From positions 372,001-436,000 of the forward strand of contig RCTD01000007.1 in the NCBI GenBank assembly GCA_014898415.1: a DNA stretch of 64,000 nucleotides, given 5' to 3'. The position numbers and the translations under genes are program-made. This DNA comes from Stromatinia cepivora (lineage: Eukaryota; Ascomycota; Leotiomycetes; Helotiales; Sclerotiniaceae). Numbering within the stretch: position 1 is the first letter of the stretch; each line of letters starts with the position of its first letter. The notes below the pieces were generated by a model. It was not told the DNA's origin. It saw only the letters and a list, made by a program, of their open reading frames with translations, and did not search any database. Shown one piece after another: positions 1 through 11,819 of this stretch.

Positions 1-210
1 TTATTCAACCAATCAAGGAATTTCAATTGAACATCACGCAACTGGGCACTGATGAAGTCATTGACTGCGAGGCAAAATGTGTGGCAGGCACTGCCCATAT
101 ATGGCTGGTCCTCTATTTGTTCATTTTATTAGTTTCCCCTTATTATTCTATTTATTTTGAGTACTGTTTACTCTAGCTCATTTAAAAATTTATCATTACA
201 ATAATTCATT
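1..210 (+). promoter_or_regulatory. Catalase upstream region
   Basis: This is the partial promoter and 5' leader of the catalase gene; the window edge cuts it. A CCAAT-box-like ACCAATCA lies near position 9. The last 90 bases before the ATG are AT-rich with pyrimidine runs, as in many filamentous-fungal leaders. No clear stress-response element can be named from sequence alone. Confidence 0.4.
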
Positions 211-1890
211 ATGTCTTCCCAAAAGACTTCAGGTGATCAGTTCCGCGACTATCAAGATGATAAAAAGGCAAAGTCTCAGGATGTTGTTTACACAACTGCT
301 AATGGCGTACCAATGCCACACCCATACGAGACTCAACGCGTGGGTGAGAATGGACCATTACTTCTCCAAGATTTCCACCTGATCGACCTCCTTTCACATT
401 TCGACCGTGAGAGAATCCCAGAGCGTGTGGTGCATGCTAAGGGCGGTGGAGCTCACGGAACATACAAAACTACAAATGGGTTGGATGACTTATGTCTTGC
501 AGACATGTTCCAAGAAGGCAAGGAGTGCCCGATTACCGTCAGATTCTCTACGGTTGGTGGTGAATCTGGTTCCCACGATTGTGCTCGTGATCCACGAGGA
601 TTCTCTGTCAAGTTTAAGACGGATGAGGGCAACTGGGATTTGGTCGCCAATAATACGCCCGTTTTCTTCCTGAGGGATCCAGCCAAGTTCCCACATTTCA
701 TTCACACTCAGAAGCGTGATCCATCCACACATCTTACACATGCTGATGATTCGACAATGTTTTGGGATTATCTTTCCCAGAATCCTGAATCTGTTCATCA
801 AGTCATGATCCTAATGGGTGATCGTGGTATTCCAGATGGATGGCGTCACATGCATGGATATTTTGGACATACTATCAAGCTTGTTAACAAGGCAGGCGAA
901 TGGGTATACTGTCAATTCCACATGATCTCTCAACAAGGAACAAAATTCTTCACACAAGAAGAGTCTGCCGAGAAGTCACCAGACTATGCTCAAAAGGATC
1001 TCTATGAGGCTATTGAGAAAGGAGACTTCCCTAAATGGTCACTCGAAGTTCAGACAATGACTGCTAAAGAGGCAGAGGACTTGTGGGAGAAGGAGAAGAT
1101 CAATGTCTTCGATCTTACACACGTCTGGCCACACAAGCAATTCCCTCTCCGTAAGGTTGGAGAGTTGACTCTCAATGAGAACGCCGTTAACTACTTTGCT
1201 GAAATTGAACAAGTCGCCTTCAATCCCGCTCACTTAGTACCAGGACTTGAGCCCTCGGCCGATCCAGTCCTGCAATCTCGTCTATTCTCCTACCCAGATG
1301 CCCATCGCCATCGTGTTGGCGTCAACTACCAACAACTCCCTGTCAACGCCCCACGCACAAGTTACCGCATGGGCAATTTCCAACGCGATGGCAGCATGGC
1401 CTTCTACAACCAAGGTTCTCGCCCCAATTATATTTCCTCCATTGAACCAATCCGCTTCAAGGACCGAACAGTCAATACTGATAAAGTGCACGGTCACTTC
1501 ACTGGAAATGCCGTGACCTTCCTTTCCGAGATCCGGAAGGAAGATTTCAAGGCTCCGCGCGCCCTTTGGGAAAAAGTCTTCGATGACGACGCCAAAGATC
1601 GCTTTATCAAAAACATTTCTAGCCACATAGCCAACTGTAAAAAGGAAGAGGCTATTAAACGTCAAATTGCCATTTTCCGTGAAGTATCCGAGGATCTCGC
1701 AAGTCGTCTTGAGAAAGCTACTGGGATCAAGGGATATCCTGGAATTGCTGATTTGAATTTCAGCGGTACGCATAATGGGGTGGCGAGGGATAAGGCGAAT
1801 CGTACGGCAAATATGATGAAGGGGATTAGTTTGAGTCATAATGAGAGTAATGGGGCGCCTGCTAAGGGTAGTCATGCTACTACTGTTTAA
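211..1890 (+). CDS. Catalase, small-subunit type (559 aa)
   Basis: Haem catalase that converts hydrogen peroxide to water and oxygen. It is intronless and of normal length for a small-subunit (clade 3) enzyme. The active-site His is H75 in the stretch FDRERIPERVVHAKG, the catalytic Asn is in NNTPVFF (about N148), and the proximal haem ligand is Y361 in RLFSYPDAHRHR, whose first Arg is R357. All key residues are present, so the enzyme should be active. The large-subunit flavodoxin-like C-terminal domain is absent. There is no N-terminal signal peptide and the C-terminus (ATTV) is not a standard PTS1, so a cytosolic location is the simplest reading; a peroxisomal one cannot be excluded. The ATG at 211 follows an AT-rich leader and gives the usual polar N-terminus. 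It sits at the border of a 17-kb gene-poor island. Confidence 0.96.
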   Translation: MSSQKTSGDQFRDYQDDKKAKSQDVVYTTANGVPMPHPYETQRVGENGPLLLQDFHLIDLLSHFDRERIPERVVHAKGGGAHGTYKTTNGLDDLCLADMFQEGKECPITVRFSTVGGESGSHDCARDPRGFSVKFKTDEGNWDLVANNTPVFFLRDPAKFPHFIHTQKRDPSTHLTHADDSTMFWDYLSQNPESVHQVMILMGDRGIPDGWRHMHGYFGHTIKLVNKAGEWVYCQFHMISQQGTKFFTQEESAEKSPDYAQKDLYEAIEKGDFPKWSLEVQTMTAKEAEDLWEKEKINVFDLTHVWPHKQFPLRKVGELTLNENAVNYFAEIEQVAFNPAHLVPGLEPSADPVLQSRLFSYPDAHRHRVGVNYQQLPVNAPRTSYRMGNFQRDGSMAFYNQGSRPNYISSIEPIRFKDRTVNTDKVHGHFTGNAVTFLSEIRKEDFKAPRALWEKVFDDDAKDRFIKNISSHIANCKKEEAIKRQIAIFREVSEDLASRLEKATGIKGYPGIADLNFSGTHNGVARDKANRTANMMKGISLSHNESNGAPAKGSHATTV

Positions 1891-3929
1891 GGGATGTAAA
1901 TGAAAAGGGGTTTTTGTTATGTATATAGGGAATGAATGCATGGGCATGCGAGTGTAATTTTGAAATGATACGTTATAGTTCTTGTCATATGTATTTCTGT
2001 ATATCATGTTTCTAAATTCCACTTTTCCTGAGGAGAAGAGATATAGTCCCGCCTTTCGCACATAAAGAAATAAACCGCACACACCAAAAAAAGACCTTCT
2101 TTCAAAATTTGATACCAAATCAGTGAAATATTCTTTTGATACTAGAATTCGATTCTAAATAAAGTTTTAGTTTTTGAAACTGATATATTAGAAGTTCCGA
2201 ACAGATCAAAAAGATTACCACTAATAATATACTTTTCCAATGTAGAGAAAGAAGCCTTACTCGAAGATGGCAAAGCTTAGGTAAGGTTAAGATTAAGGAT
2301 TAGTCATCAATGTGGCTTTTGGACCTCGGATCTTATTTCTGTTATAAATATCCATACTACTAGGTAGGTATTTATATTTTGCTTTAACGTACAGATGGCA
2401 AATGTTGGAAGAGTTTTATAGCTTGAAACTCTAAAGTTACATCTAATCCGGTACTGGTATGGTATTTTCATCAAAAGACATACGAAAGATAAGATACACC
2501 AGACCACAACCCATGACATCACAAAACAAAATAATTTTAAAACTTCATTTCAGACTACCGGATACATCTGCCACATACATTTCAGAGAGGATGTGGTGCA
2601 TAAAATGTAATATTTGAAAGGCTTTACACAAATAAATGAGATTCTTAACGACTATATATCTGCATTATCTGACCAGCTACAAATACAACTACATATACAG
2701 TAAATCTCCATTTTCTTGATATAACCAGTCATCTATTCTCAATATCACAATTTCTCACTCTTTTAATCTTTGCGTGTTCTTAGCTAGATTATTTCTCCGA
2801 GTGTTTAACTCAAGTTAAATTAATACTCACTAATAAGTAATGATTTTGATCAATACACTATTTATTATTTCCCCACAACCCACACTCTATAGCCCAAACT
2901 TCTATCCCCTCGATTTCAAGGGCAATTTAACGGGAAGACTAATTGATGCCCACTCAGCCTTAACAGATATATTCTTATAATAGGGCATATGTGTCCTGAT
3001 GATAGACAAAATCTGTCCTTATCATAGCGCATTGGACCATCACACGGCTAGTGACTATATTTTGTTCCATTTCAGCTCCATCATTAGGGCATTTGGGTAT
3101 AGACCAAAGTAGTGCATTCACTAACTCAACAACCGAGGGTGGTACCACACTACCAGTCAGTAATCTATCCTATAAAAGACCGCTTCGCTCTCTTTCCTTT
3201 TTGTCCGTCACTTTTATTTTTATTTTTATTCCTTTTTTACACATTCTTGTTGCTTTTCAGTAAGTTCCAGAGGCTAAAATGTGGTTGCTTTCAAAGATTT
3301 GAGAATTATGTAAGTACAGCTGCGCATACGTTGACCACTGCCACGTCTTTTGTCATCCGAGTTAATTGATCCTCTATGCTATGCGTGTTCTTTCCAGCTA
3401 TCTCTGCCATGTTTTCTGCCTCTTGTGTTTTCTCCTTCAAACAAATTAATGAATTACCACCGTTCCTGAAGAGGTTGCAAGTGGCAGACATTGAGAGGAG
3501 TCTCGGATCCACGAAAGGGAAGCAAAGTTGGCACCAAATTATGTGGTTTGGTTGGACATGAATATTGACAATAATCTGTTGCAACAAGATTTAACTTCGT
3601 AGCGATCGAAAGAAAGGGTAAAATAATCCTACCTCGCAGCTGGTGTAACACGTATCTGAGCATCACTGGCAGATAAGATGCAGCACTTTTGTACCGTAAC
3701 TTGTCAATTGTTCAAATTCTTTGGAAATGAAACTTTCATGAGTCCGCCCGGTTGGTTTTTGTCGTTGTTGCACGTTGCTATCGGTCGATATTGCGTAGCT
3801 GTTTGATATTAATTGTTAGCTATTGAGAATTTACAGTTCAAGTCGAACAAGTGGAGAAAGTTATCGTGGTGACATGGCAAGTTTACTTTGCCTTTTGAAA
3901 TGTCAAAAAGCAATTAAAAGTTGACTTAC
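1891..3929. other. Intergenic, catalase 3' side; isolated core-promoter-like site
   Basis: AT-rich DNA with no convincing gene. The first few hundred bases probably hold the catalase 3' UTR. Around 3172 there is CTATAAAAG followed by a pyrimidine-rich stretch to about 3250, which looks like a core promoter and transcription start region. The frames downstream of it (3250-3600) are short and unlike known proteins. Confidence 0.4.
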
Positions 3930-5130
3930 TTCAGAATGGCCGTGGGTTTGTGGAGCAATGATGATCTTCTGAGCTCTGGGGGTTTGCCGCCGATTTGAAG
4001 TCCTTAAAACTTATATCTTGTGCATCATTTATGAAAGTTGTGTTTTGAATGTTTCCTTCACACGTAACCGTCGCGGTCTACCACGATGGCCTAACTTTTC
4101 GGACGCAGACATAGGAGAGGTCTGGACCTAAGTTGGTATGGGGTTGCGTTTTTCCTAGGAGTTCCGGGGTACACAGTGAGAACGGGAATCTCATGTGTAG
4201 TTGATCGTGAGGGGTGCGGAACTCCATGATGAAAATTGATGTACCTCAGTGATACTTCGCAATTGGGGTTATTTGAGTCTGTTGGCTTAAAGGCAAAGAA
4301 GGGCTGATTTTTTTGGTTTGGTGAAACTTTTAAGTGTCAAAGACTGGCTGTGGCGTTTACGGAGCAATGATGATCTCTCTGAGCTCCGTATATTTGCTGC
4401 GATTCGAAGTCGTAAAAAGTTAGCTTGAGCATCATAGAGTGTAAAAGCAATGAACTATGAGAATGGAGCATGAGAACTTTGGTTGGAATGTTCCCCTTCA
4501 GCAGAGCACTTCCGAGAGGTCCCGGGTGCTCTTAACTTGTGGACACTGACGGGGTGAAACGAGTCAAGACCTAAGTTTGCTGAGTGGGGTATTTTTTCTT
4601 GGATTTAGCTGGGGGACACAAGGAGAATGGGTAATCCCATGTGTAGACGAGCATCCGTAATGAGAATCAATATATCTTTGTTCGAAATGTATCCTTCAGG
4701 CACAAACCACCGGGTCAAATCCCGATGGCCTAACTTTGGGGCACAGACGTGGAAGAAGTCAGGACCTTAGCTGCTGAGGCATTTTTTTCTTGGATCTTCT
4801 TGGGGGCCATTTGAGAATTGATTTCTCAATGGTAGGTTTGTGAGACAGTTTATAACTATCAGAAGTCCGTAAAGGGAATCATGTCTTTTCCCGCTAGGGT
4901 TCATGTGGGCTATTCCTTCTTGGAATAAAATAAGGACTGCAACATGGGATAACATACCTCAAATTTGTTTTCCGGTTGGGTTTTTGTGGGCATTTTGGCT
5001 GTTTTGGATCTTTTTGGGGGTTCCGAGGTCCTTTTGAGAATTGATTTCTTAAGGGCAGGTGTGAGACAGCTCATAATTAAATTTTTGGGAAAGACGGTAC
5101 TTGAATGAGCTATGATGAAAAAGAAGACCA
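3930..5130. repeat. Degenerate tandem direct repeat, unit about 410 bp
   Basis: Two long diverged copies (roughly 3930-4230 and 4340-4670) share ordered blocks: GGAGCAATGATGATC at 3952 and 4361, a downstream GAAGTC...AAAA...GCATCAT block, GACCTAAG at about 4126 and 4571, and ATCTCATGTGTAG/ATCCCATGTGTAG. A third partial copy (about 4690-4870) shares GATGGCCTAACTTT with the first (4085 and 4724) and a TTTTTTCTTGGAT block with the second. A fourth fragment (about 4980-5090) repeats TTTTGAGAATTGATTTCT and GTGAGACAG from the third. No coding frame is conserved. The origin is unknown; it may be a decayed repeat or duplicated non-coding unit. Confidence 0.6.
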
Positions 5131-6897
5131 TTTGTCTCGAATATATCCTGAGCCATGTTGATAGTATGTGTCAATTGAATATGGATATATGATGAAAAAG
5201 AAATGGATGCTAGATAATGATGTTTTTTGATGAAGTTAGTTAAGAATTTAGTGCGATGAAGATGATGAGGAAGAAGAGGAAGTAAGAAGTATTGAGGGAA
5301 GAAACCAAGTGGGAGATACGAAAGTAGCCGTTCTCTTTCTCATTAGACTTTCCGTCGTCGTAACTTTTCTTAAGTGAAAGTCCGATGACTAGTTGGAACT
5401 TTGTTCACGATATTATATGCCGTTGATATGGCAGGAGCGAGAGACTACGACAAGAATCGAAAAGAACTGCCACTACATCTGATCAAACTCAAGGTTTTAT
5501 GTTGAACGGAAGCAAGATATCAAATACTTCGTTCCTATTATTCAAATGTTTTGAGGAATGAAACTTTGAGCTGAAGGTACTATAATACAAAGCGTAAGTC
5601 TCGCACGGATGTGTTGATACTCTTATTTATGTCAGTTACAAAGATTTGGTCGTTCTTGAGATTTGAGGTCATTTTTATGTTCTTTACGAACTTATTACAT
5701 CTTACTGATACGAGAAGCATCCATATGAATACACATCTTAAACTGATATAGGTTCGTATATGGTTGTGATGGCTGCTTACCTACAGACGACCCCCAAATC
5801 ATAGAACTAAGAAATCAATGTAGGCACATATCTTTTCTTAATATTTTCAGGCGAATTTCATACTATTTTGGTATATTATTGATATGCTGTTCTTGCGAAA
5901 ATGAATTGAATTGATGAAGTGTTGCTTTTAGCGAGAATGGTGAAGGGGAAAGGGGATTCGGTGTTATGGTTGAAACATGTGGGGAGAACTTCCACGTGGA
6001 ATTCGCTACCATTTTTGTGTCTCATTTGATTCACATTTACATAATTGTAATCATTAAAAGTTATTCAATGTTAAACTTATCTATTGGTAATGTCTATTAA
6101 TTTGCCTGTATGGAATTCCAGACCATGATTAATGTGCTCCCGACCTTGACGCGAAAAACATGTTCTCCACCACAAACGAATGATCAACACCCTTACTCAT
6201 CTTGTGAGTGTCACAAATTATGAATGACTCTCCGAATTCACGACATTTTCAGAATCCTGCAATGGTTGCAGCAGCCGGAGTGCCCTCCACTAAATATTTT
6301 GACGCATCTCTGCGGTTTTTGTATTATCCCATCGCAGCAACAACTTAACTGGCTTGATATCCACTCTCTCCACACTACGACGAGACCAAAATTTTGTTCG
6401 ACAGCTGATCTCTAAATATTCTTCAAATATCAACGATCTACGAACTTAAACCTACCCAATAGCCTTAATCTCACTAGTACATTTTTCGTGCTCCCCTCTA
6501 ATTTTATGTTTGAAACACCGGGAAACTAGATGCAAACTATTTCGTGGCAGAGTCGTCTGAGATGTGGTAGAACAGATTGAAATATGCGATTTGGAGATAT
6601 GACTCGAGGGATATATTTTTCATTTGAGTGACTGAGGTAAGGCGTCCCGGCAGAAAATGCTGATAGGAGAAGCGAGGAAGTATGTATTATCAGTAAGAAA
6701 TTGAGAATGTTGAAGAGTGGAATTAAGTAATATGTTGAATTTTGTTTCGTTTGTAGGTTGCTTTCTTGGTTGATATGCCTGGTGATAAATGTAATTGTTC
6801 TCGCTTAGCGAGATAGGAGGAAAAACTGTAGTATAATTAGATGAGAGAAAATAAAGCTTTCTCAATCAAGGCAATGGATAAAACGGAGAACAGGCTA
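5131..6897. other. Intergenic, no gene recognised
   Basis: AT-rich sequence between the degenerate repeats and the Fot1-like element. Short open frames (for example 6224-6415, plus strand) have no recognisable domain, no splice-supported extension and composition like the surroundings. I see no RNA gene or repeat here. Confidence 0.45.
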
Positions 6898-6899
6898 TA

Positions 6900-6947
6900 G
6901 GTCTAATACCCCGCTTTCGGGCCACCCTCTCTTTTGGGCTACCTTAA
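6900..6947 (+). repeat. Left terminal inverted repeat of the Fot1-like element
   Basis: Starts directly after the TA at 6898-6899. It pairs with the reverse complement of 8691-8738. The outermost GG corresponds to AA in the other copy, a G-to-A difference of the kind RIP makes. Confidence 0.88.
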
Positions 6948-8690
6948 AAAACCACCTCATTTTAAGCAATCTCCTTTATTAAATCTTTAATAATTCAATA
7001 ATTATTCAATTAATCGATCTGAAATTTGAATATATTATTATTTATAATATAACGAATATTTATATCGAAAATGATATTATTATAACCCTTAGTACAATTG
7101 CAAATGGATTAATTATATATTAAACTAATTCGGAATATAATATTCTCTATATTACATTTCAAAATCGAATAGATAGTTATTTATCTTATAAAAATGATAT
7201 ACAAAATATATAAAAGATAGTTTTGATTTAAAAGAGAGTATTAATAGATTGAATATTAATATAGGAATTATTAAATATTAATTTTATTTATCGATAAATA
7301 AAGGAAATAAATAAAAATCTCTTCGAAATAAAAGGAAATGATTTTTTATTTAAAAAACGATGGATACAGAATTTTTTGAAAAGGAACCCTGAAATTAAAA
7401 CCAAAAGATAATATCGAATCGATTTTGCATATATTTCAGGTATTATTAGTGAAATTATTGACAAATGATTTGAAAAGCTCAATTTGCCTTTAATTAAATA
7501 TATTAAATTCGAAAATCGATAGAATATAAATAAAACTAATATTATAAAAAATCAAGGTTTAAATAGTTTAATAATAGAAAATTCAGAATATCGTTTTATT
7601 CAAAAAAAACAATCTAATTCAAAAGTTTGGATATCTTTTATTAAATATATTTCGGTAATAAAACGGATACTCAAACCATTCGTTATTTTCAAAGGAAAAT
7701 ATATACAATAATAATGGTTTCCTATAGATCTTACTTTATATAAGAAATGGAAGTTCATTATTACAAATAATGAATAAACAATAAATGTTACAAAATTTGA
7801 ATAATTGAAAATAATCTTTATTCCTCAAACTATCCCTTCCTGATCTAAAGAAATTAAATTACTTATATTAGATAATTATAAAAATCATAAAACCATTAAA
7901 TTTATATTTGAATACTTCAAAAACAATATCTATCTTTTATTTCTATCGCTACATATATTACATATACTACAATTATTAGATTTATCAATATTCTTATCTC
8001 TCAAAAATGCTTATAAACATCACCTCAACAAATTGGGTTCTTTATTGGATTCTTCAATAATTAAAAAACATAACTTTTTTATCTATTATCAGAAAACTAA
8101 AATAAAGAGTTTAATAATTCATAATATCAAATCTGAATAAAAAACTTCTGATTTATAATCTCAAAACCATATTAAACCTTTTATAAATCGTTTATTGCTT
8201 GAAAATAACAACAACGAAATTCTAAATCAAAATCCTGTTTTAGATAATGATCTTCAATATCAATGAAATATAGAATCATCTTTTATTCTATAGAAAACCC
8301 TTCAAAAAGTATCAGATCTTCAAAAATATATATATATATAATAATTCAAGAAAAAGAAATCGATTTTTCAATTCATCAATTATTATTTCATAAGATCACA
8401 AAAGGTTTTGATACTAAAGATTATAAATTTATACAATCAAAACATTGAATAAAACAATTAGAATATAAATTAAAATAGATTATACTTAAAAAAAGACGAA
8501 TAATAAAAACTAATCCGAATTCGAAATTTGTAGGGATTAAAACTATTCAAAAAACGCAAATTGAGATTGGGGATCGTAAAATTGAAAAGGATGATTCTAA
8601 TAATAATTATAAAACAAATACTACAAAAGATTTTATTAAAGTAGAGTAATTGTTGAATTATTAAAGTTTAAAATTTATATAAAGATATTT

Positions 8691-8738
8691 TCGAGATGGC
8701 CCAAAACAGGGGGTGGCCCGAAAGTGGGGTATTAGATT
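8691..8738 (-). repeat. Right terminal inverted repeat of the Fot1-like element
   Basis: Reverse complement matches 6900-6947 through the CTAATACCCC and CTTTCGGGCCACC blocks. It is followed by the TA target duplication at 8739-8740. Confidence 0.88.
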
Positions 8739-8740
8739 TA

Positions 8741-10009
8741 GATATAGATATTACTTTTCCAATTAAATCAGATGTTAGTTGTAGAGGTTGACTTACTGGA
8801 CAAAAGAGTTTGAGCTGGGAAATTTCAATGTAATAGAAAGTGCATAGTAAATTACTCTAAGCCTAGCAAGGCAATGATCTTTCTGTAAGTGTGATAGTAC
8901 TCTTGAAATATACTTAGATAATTGGAATTGCTTTTTGGGGGTAGACTTGTGAGGTTTCAATATTAATTGGAAGGTTTTTGAGTGCCTCCAGTGTTACCTA
9001 TGTCTTGTTTGTAATTTTAATTAGTAGAGGAACAAAGAAGGTTTGCTATTTGTTAAATAGGGAATGAATCAATTACTATTTGATAGTAATCCTTCACTTT
9101 GCCCAAGCACATAAATGGATTATGACTGTGTTGTGGTATAAGAACACTTGTGTCCAGTGGAAGATATTAACATATTCTATATTGTCTCATCATGTATCAT
9201 CCTATCTTATATTGTGAAAGAGGTAGGTCGAGATACGTGCGTCCCGATAGTATGCTGCGAGGGGAAATGGGAATTGGAATTGATCAAATTATATTGTAGA
9301 GATTTCAAGTAGTAAAACTAGTAGGTTTAGATAATGGTTTGGGTTGTGTATAAATAGGGTACAAAAAGATTAATGGAAAGATGATTGATTTTTATTAAGG
9401 AGAGGGGAACAAAGTTTTTTTTTATATTTAATTACGAAGAGTTATGTGATTATATGATTACGAACTAGCTATGCATTAGGCCTTGATATCCCAACTTTCT
9501 CACAATATAATTTCATATCATTGTATCCAACATTGTAAATACATTATAATATATCTGATCGAATGTTGAATCAATAGTTCAAAGTTATTCACTTCCTATA
9601 TCCAGGCCAATGAAAGAAGTAACCTGTAATGCCTTCAAAAAATAATTGTTTGAATATTGGTGACATGAGAATAGTGAAAACTAGATGTTGTTTTCATGCC
9701 TGAACGAAAGGCTAGAGATGCTATTGGGAGATGTCAAAACCAAAGACTGTGATGGATAAGGCTGAAAGGACCTGATCGGGAGACTTTTTACAACTACTCC
9801 CCAGGAACTTCCTTGTGCAGTTAGAATAGGAAAATATTCCCTGCCTCTCCCATTTATTTAGCAGTTCTACATCTTGAAGGAACACTCTTATATCGTTCTG
9901 CACTTGATAGAAGATCCACAGTACAATCTGAGATCCAGATTTTGGTATCATCAACTTCTACAGTAGCCAGGTACAACCATGAGTAAGATGGCCAAACTTC
10001 GGATAGGAT
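8741..10009. other. Intergenic, no gene recognised
   Basis: AT-rich DNA between the transposon and the F-box pseudogene. The frame at 9721-9954 (minus) has no recognisable motif. Nothing else is supported. Confidence 0.4.
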
Positions 10010-11568
10010 TGAAAGAAAATCACTGACAAGGTGAAATCACTAGCAACCCAGAATGCAGGCGGTGCTTTGAGTACTTATTTCAGCAGTGCTTCCGCTCCTC
10101 TAGGAGAATTAAAGGCCTCGAATATTCCAAACGAACTATAGGATAGGATAATCAGCTGCCTTAGCATCAAAAATGTCAAGTCTATTCGGCTCGTGTGTAA
10201 AGATTGGTCCAGCATCGCAGCCCGTCACTTGTTTCCGTCATTTTTAATTATTCGACCCGACAGATATGACTTAGAGAGACTAGAAGCCATAATACATCAA
10301 CCAGATTTTGAAGTGCAGATACAAGGGCTCAGATTCGAGGTGGGAAATGTAGAAATGACTCACATGTGGAGTTGGGTTATCCCAAAATATCTTTCTCAAT
10401 ACGTCCATATCCGAAGGGCAGAATTCCCTGCATATCGGAGGCAGGGTATCGAAGACGCAAAGCATGATGCTATTGTTGAATTTGGAAACTGGAAGAGTCG
10501 TTGCCTAGATGCGAGCCAGAATTACACGATCAGATCCCGTCTTAACAGTATCTTTAACAGTCCGAAACTTCTTACACTCAAAAGCATCGAAGTAGCGAAA
10601 AGAGCTACACAATTCAAGCATGAATATCTTCAACAGGCATGGATTGGAGGAAATTAAGGCTATCGTGTGGAGGTGGCCATACAAGAACTTTGGGCTCTTC
10701 TTGGGGCTCTCGGGGAATCAAGGGTTCTACCCACTAAGTTCAGCCATGATCAACTGCCACCTATGTTCTTTTGCATACCCCAAAACTGTCTGCAGGAATT
10801 AGTGACGCCCCTGCGGAACTTGACAATCTTACATTTATCTTTAGACGCCCTCGATGCGCCACCTCTGGCTTTTTGGACAGGTTTAAGCCAATTCATTCAA
10901 TCGTGTCCAAAGTTGGAGGATATTCAGCTTGGTTTTACCTCTTTGAACATAACAGTGAGGCGGATTACACCTGGTGAAGACTTGGGTAGAAAGCTCGAAG
11001 AGTTTGTTGTGAGCGGAAGTCCATGGCCACTGGCAGGTCCACCGATTTTGAAAGAGTTTTCTCACACCTGGAGGTGTGGAGAAGACTGTCCAGACTTGAG
11101 CTTCGAAGATGAATGGGAAACTGAGTGGGATCAATCAGACCATATATTAATCCGACAGGTGGAATGGAAGATCTTTGAAGCCGGTGACTTTTACCATGTG
11201 GATCCAATGGGGGATTGGTACACGGAACCGTAAGCAAGCTACTTTAACACTCCATAAACACCTTTCCGTGCGCTGACCATGATATTTTTAGATGTGATGC
11301 AAATGGCCATACTTTCTATAGTGGTCAAGCCTTCAATAGAGAGGGATACGATCCCCAAGGTATTCATTACGAGCTCTACTTAGATTACTACGACGACGTG
11401 TACGAAGGTATAAGCATCATTGCAGTACGGAAAAGGCTTCTTCAAGAAATTCTGCAACATATTCCACAATATGCTGGACAAATGCAACATCATGGGTTAT
11501 TCTTTCCACCACCATGGGATCCTAATATAATTATGAGAGCATATTTCAGCATATTTCTAAGTGCATAA
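10010..11568 (+). pseudogene. F-box protein pseudogene with two in-frame stops
   Basis: One frame runs from about 10010 to 11229 and continues after a probable intron (GTAAGC donor at 11230, TTTTTAG acceptor ending 11291, 62 nt) to a stop at 11566-11568. The N-terminal part reads as an F-box: IPNEL, a stop, then DRIISCLSIKNVKSIRLVCK and DW..IA..HLF. F-box proteins recruit substrates to SCF ubiquitin ligases through Skp1. The frame is broken by TAG at 10139-10141 inside the F-box (probably an old TGG Trp codon) and by TAA at 10655-10657. No in-frame ATG precedes the F-box. Both stops could arise by C-to-T or G-to-A change. The C-terminal part is acidic and Trp-rich (WETEWDQSD, VDPMGDWYTEP) and otherwise unassigned. 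A further open frame at 11589-11819 may be an added 3' exon. Confidence 0.65.
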
Positions 11569-11819
11569 AGAGATTTAGAGAATCACAGGTGTGGGTGGAG
11601 GCAAATATACAGGGCCTTTTAAATTTAAACAGAACCCCGAAGTTATTCCTAATGTATAAGTTGAGGGAGTGCCGAGGTCGACAAGATTGGAGGCAAATAC
11701 AGAGTTTTGACTTATTATTGAAGGATATTATGCCGTTGGAAATGGAAACAGGAGAATGGAAACAGGAGTTAGAAACGAAGTATGATTCTTTGCTTTATTT
11801 CGAAGGATTTACCATATGA

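Larger units (their letters stand above)
6900..8738 (+). mobile_element. Fot1/pogo-like DNA transposon, RIP-degraded
   Basis: An 1839-bp element flanked by TA dinucleotides (6898-6899 and 8739-8740), the target duplication of the Tc1/mariner superfamily. The terminal inverted repeats run about 44-48 bp; the left begins GGTCTAATACCCCGCTTTCG, and the right end in reverse complement begins AATCTAATACCCCACTTTCG. By eye 39 of the first 48 bases match and most differences are transitions. The interior is extremely AT-rich. One plus frame (frame of 7625) still reads as a pogo-class transposase: VWISFIKYIS...LKPFVIFKGK (7625-7695), a WFP...LT.YK..W block, LLILD (Asp codon 7871-7873, likely a catalytic Asp), and HILHILQLLDLSIF (about 7950-7990). 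Many TAA codons interrupt it, as expected from C-to-T RIP mutation. Length and repeats fit flipper of Botrytis from memory. It cannot make a transposase. Confidence 0.9.

Noticed and set aside
1282..2118. 278-codon minus-strand frame over the catalase 3' half
   Set aside because: It overlaps the confident catalase gene antisense and has no recognisable domain.
6224..6415. 63-codon plus frame in the island
   Set aside because: No domain, no conserved motif and no neighbouring exons that extend it.
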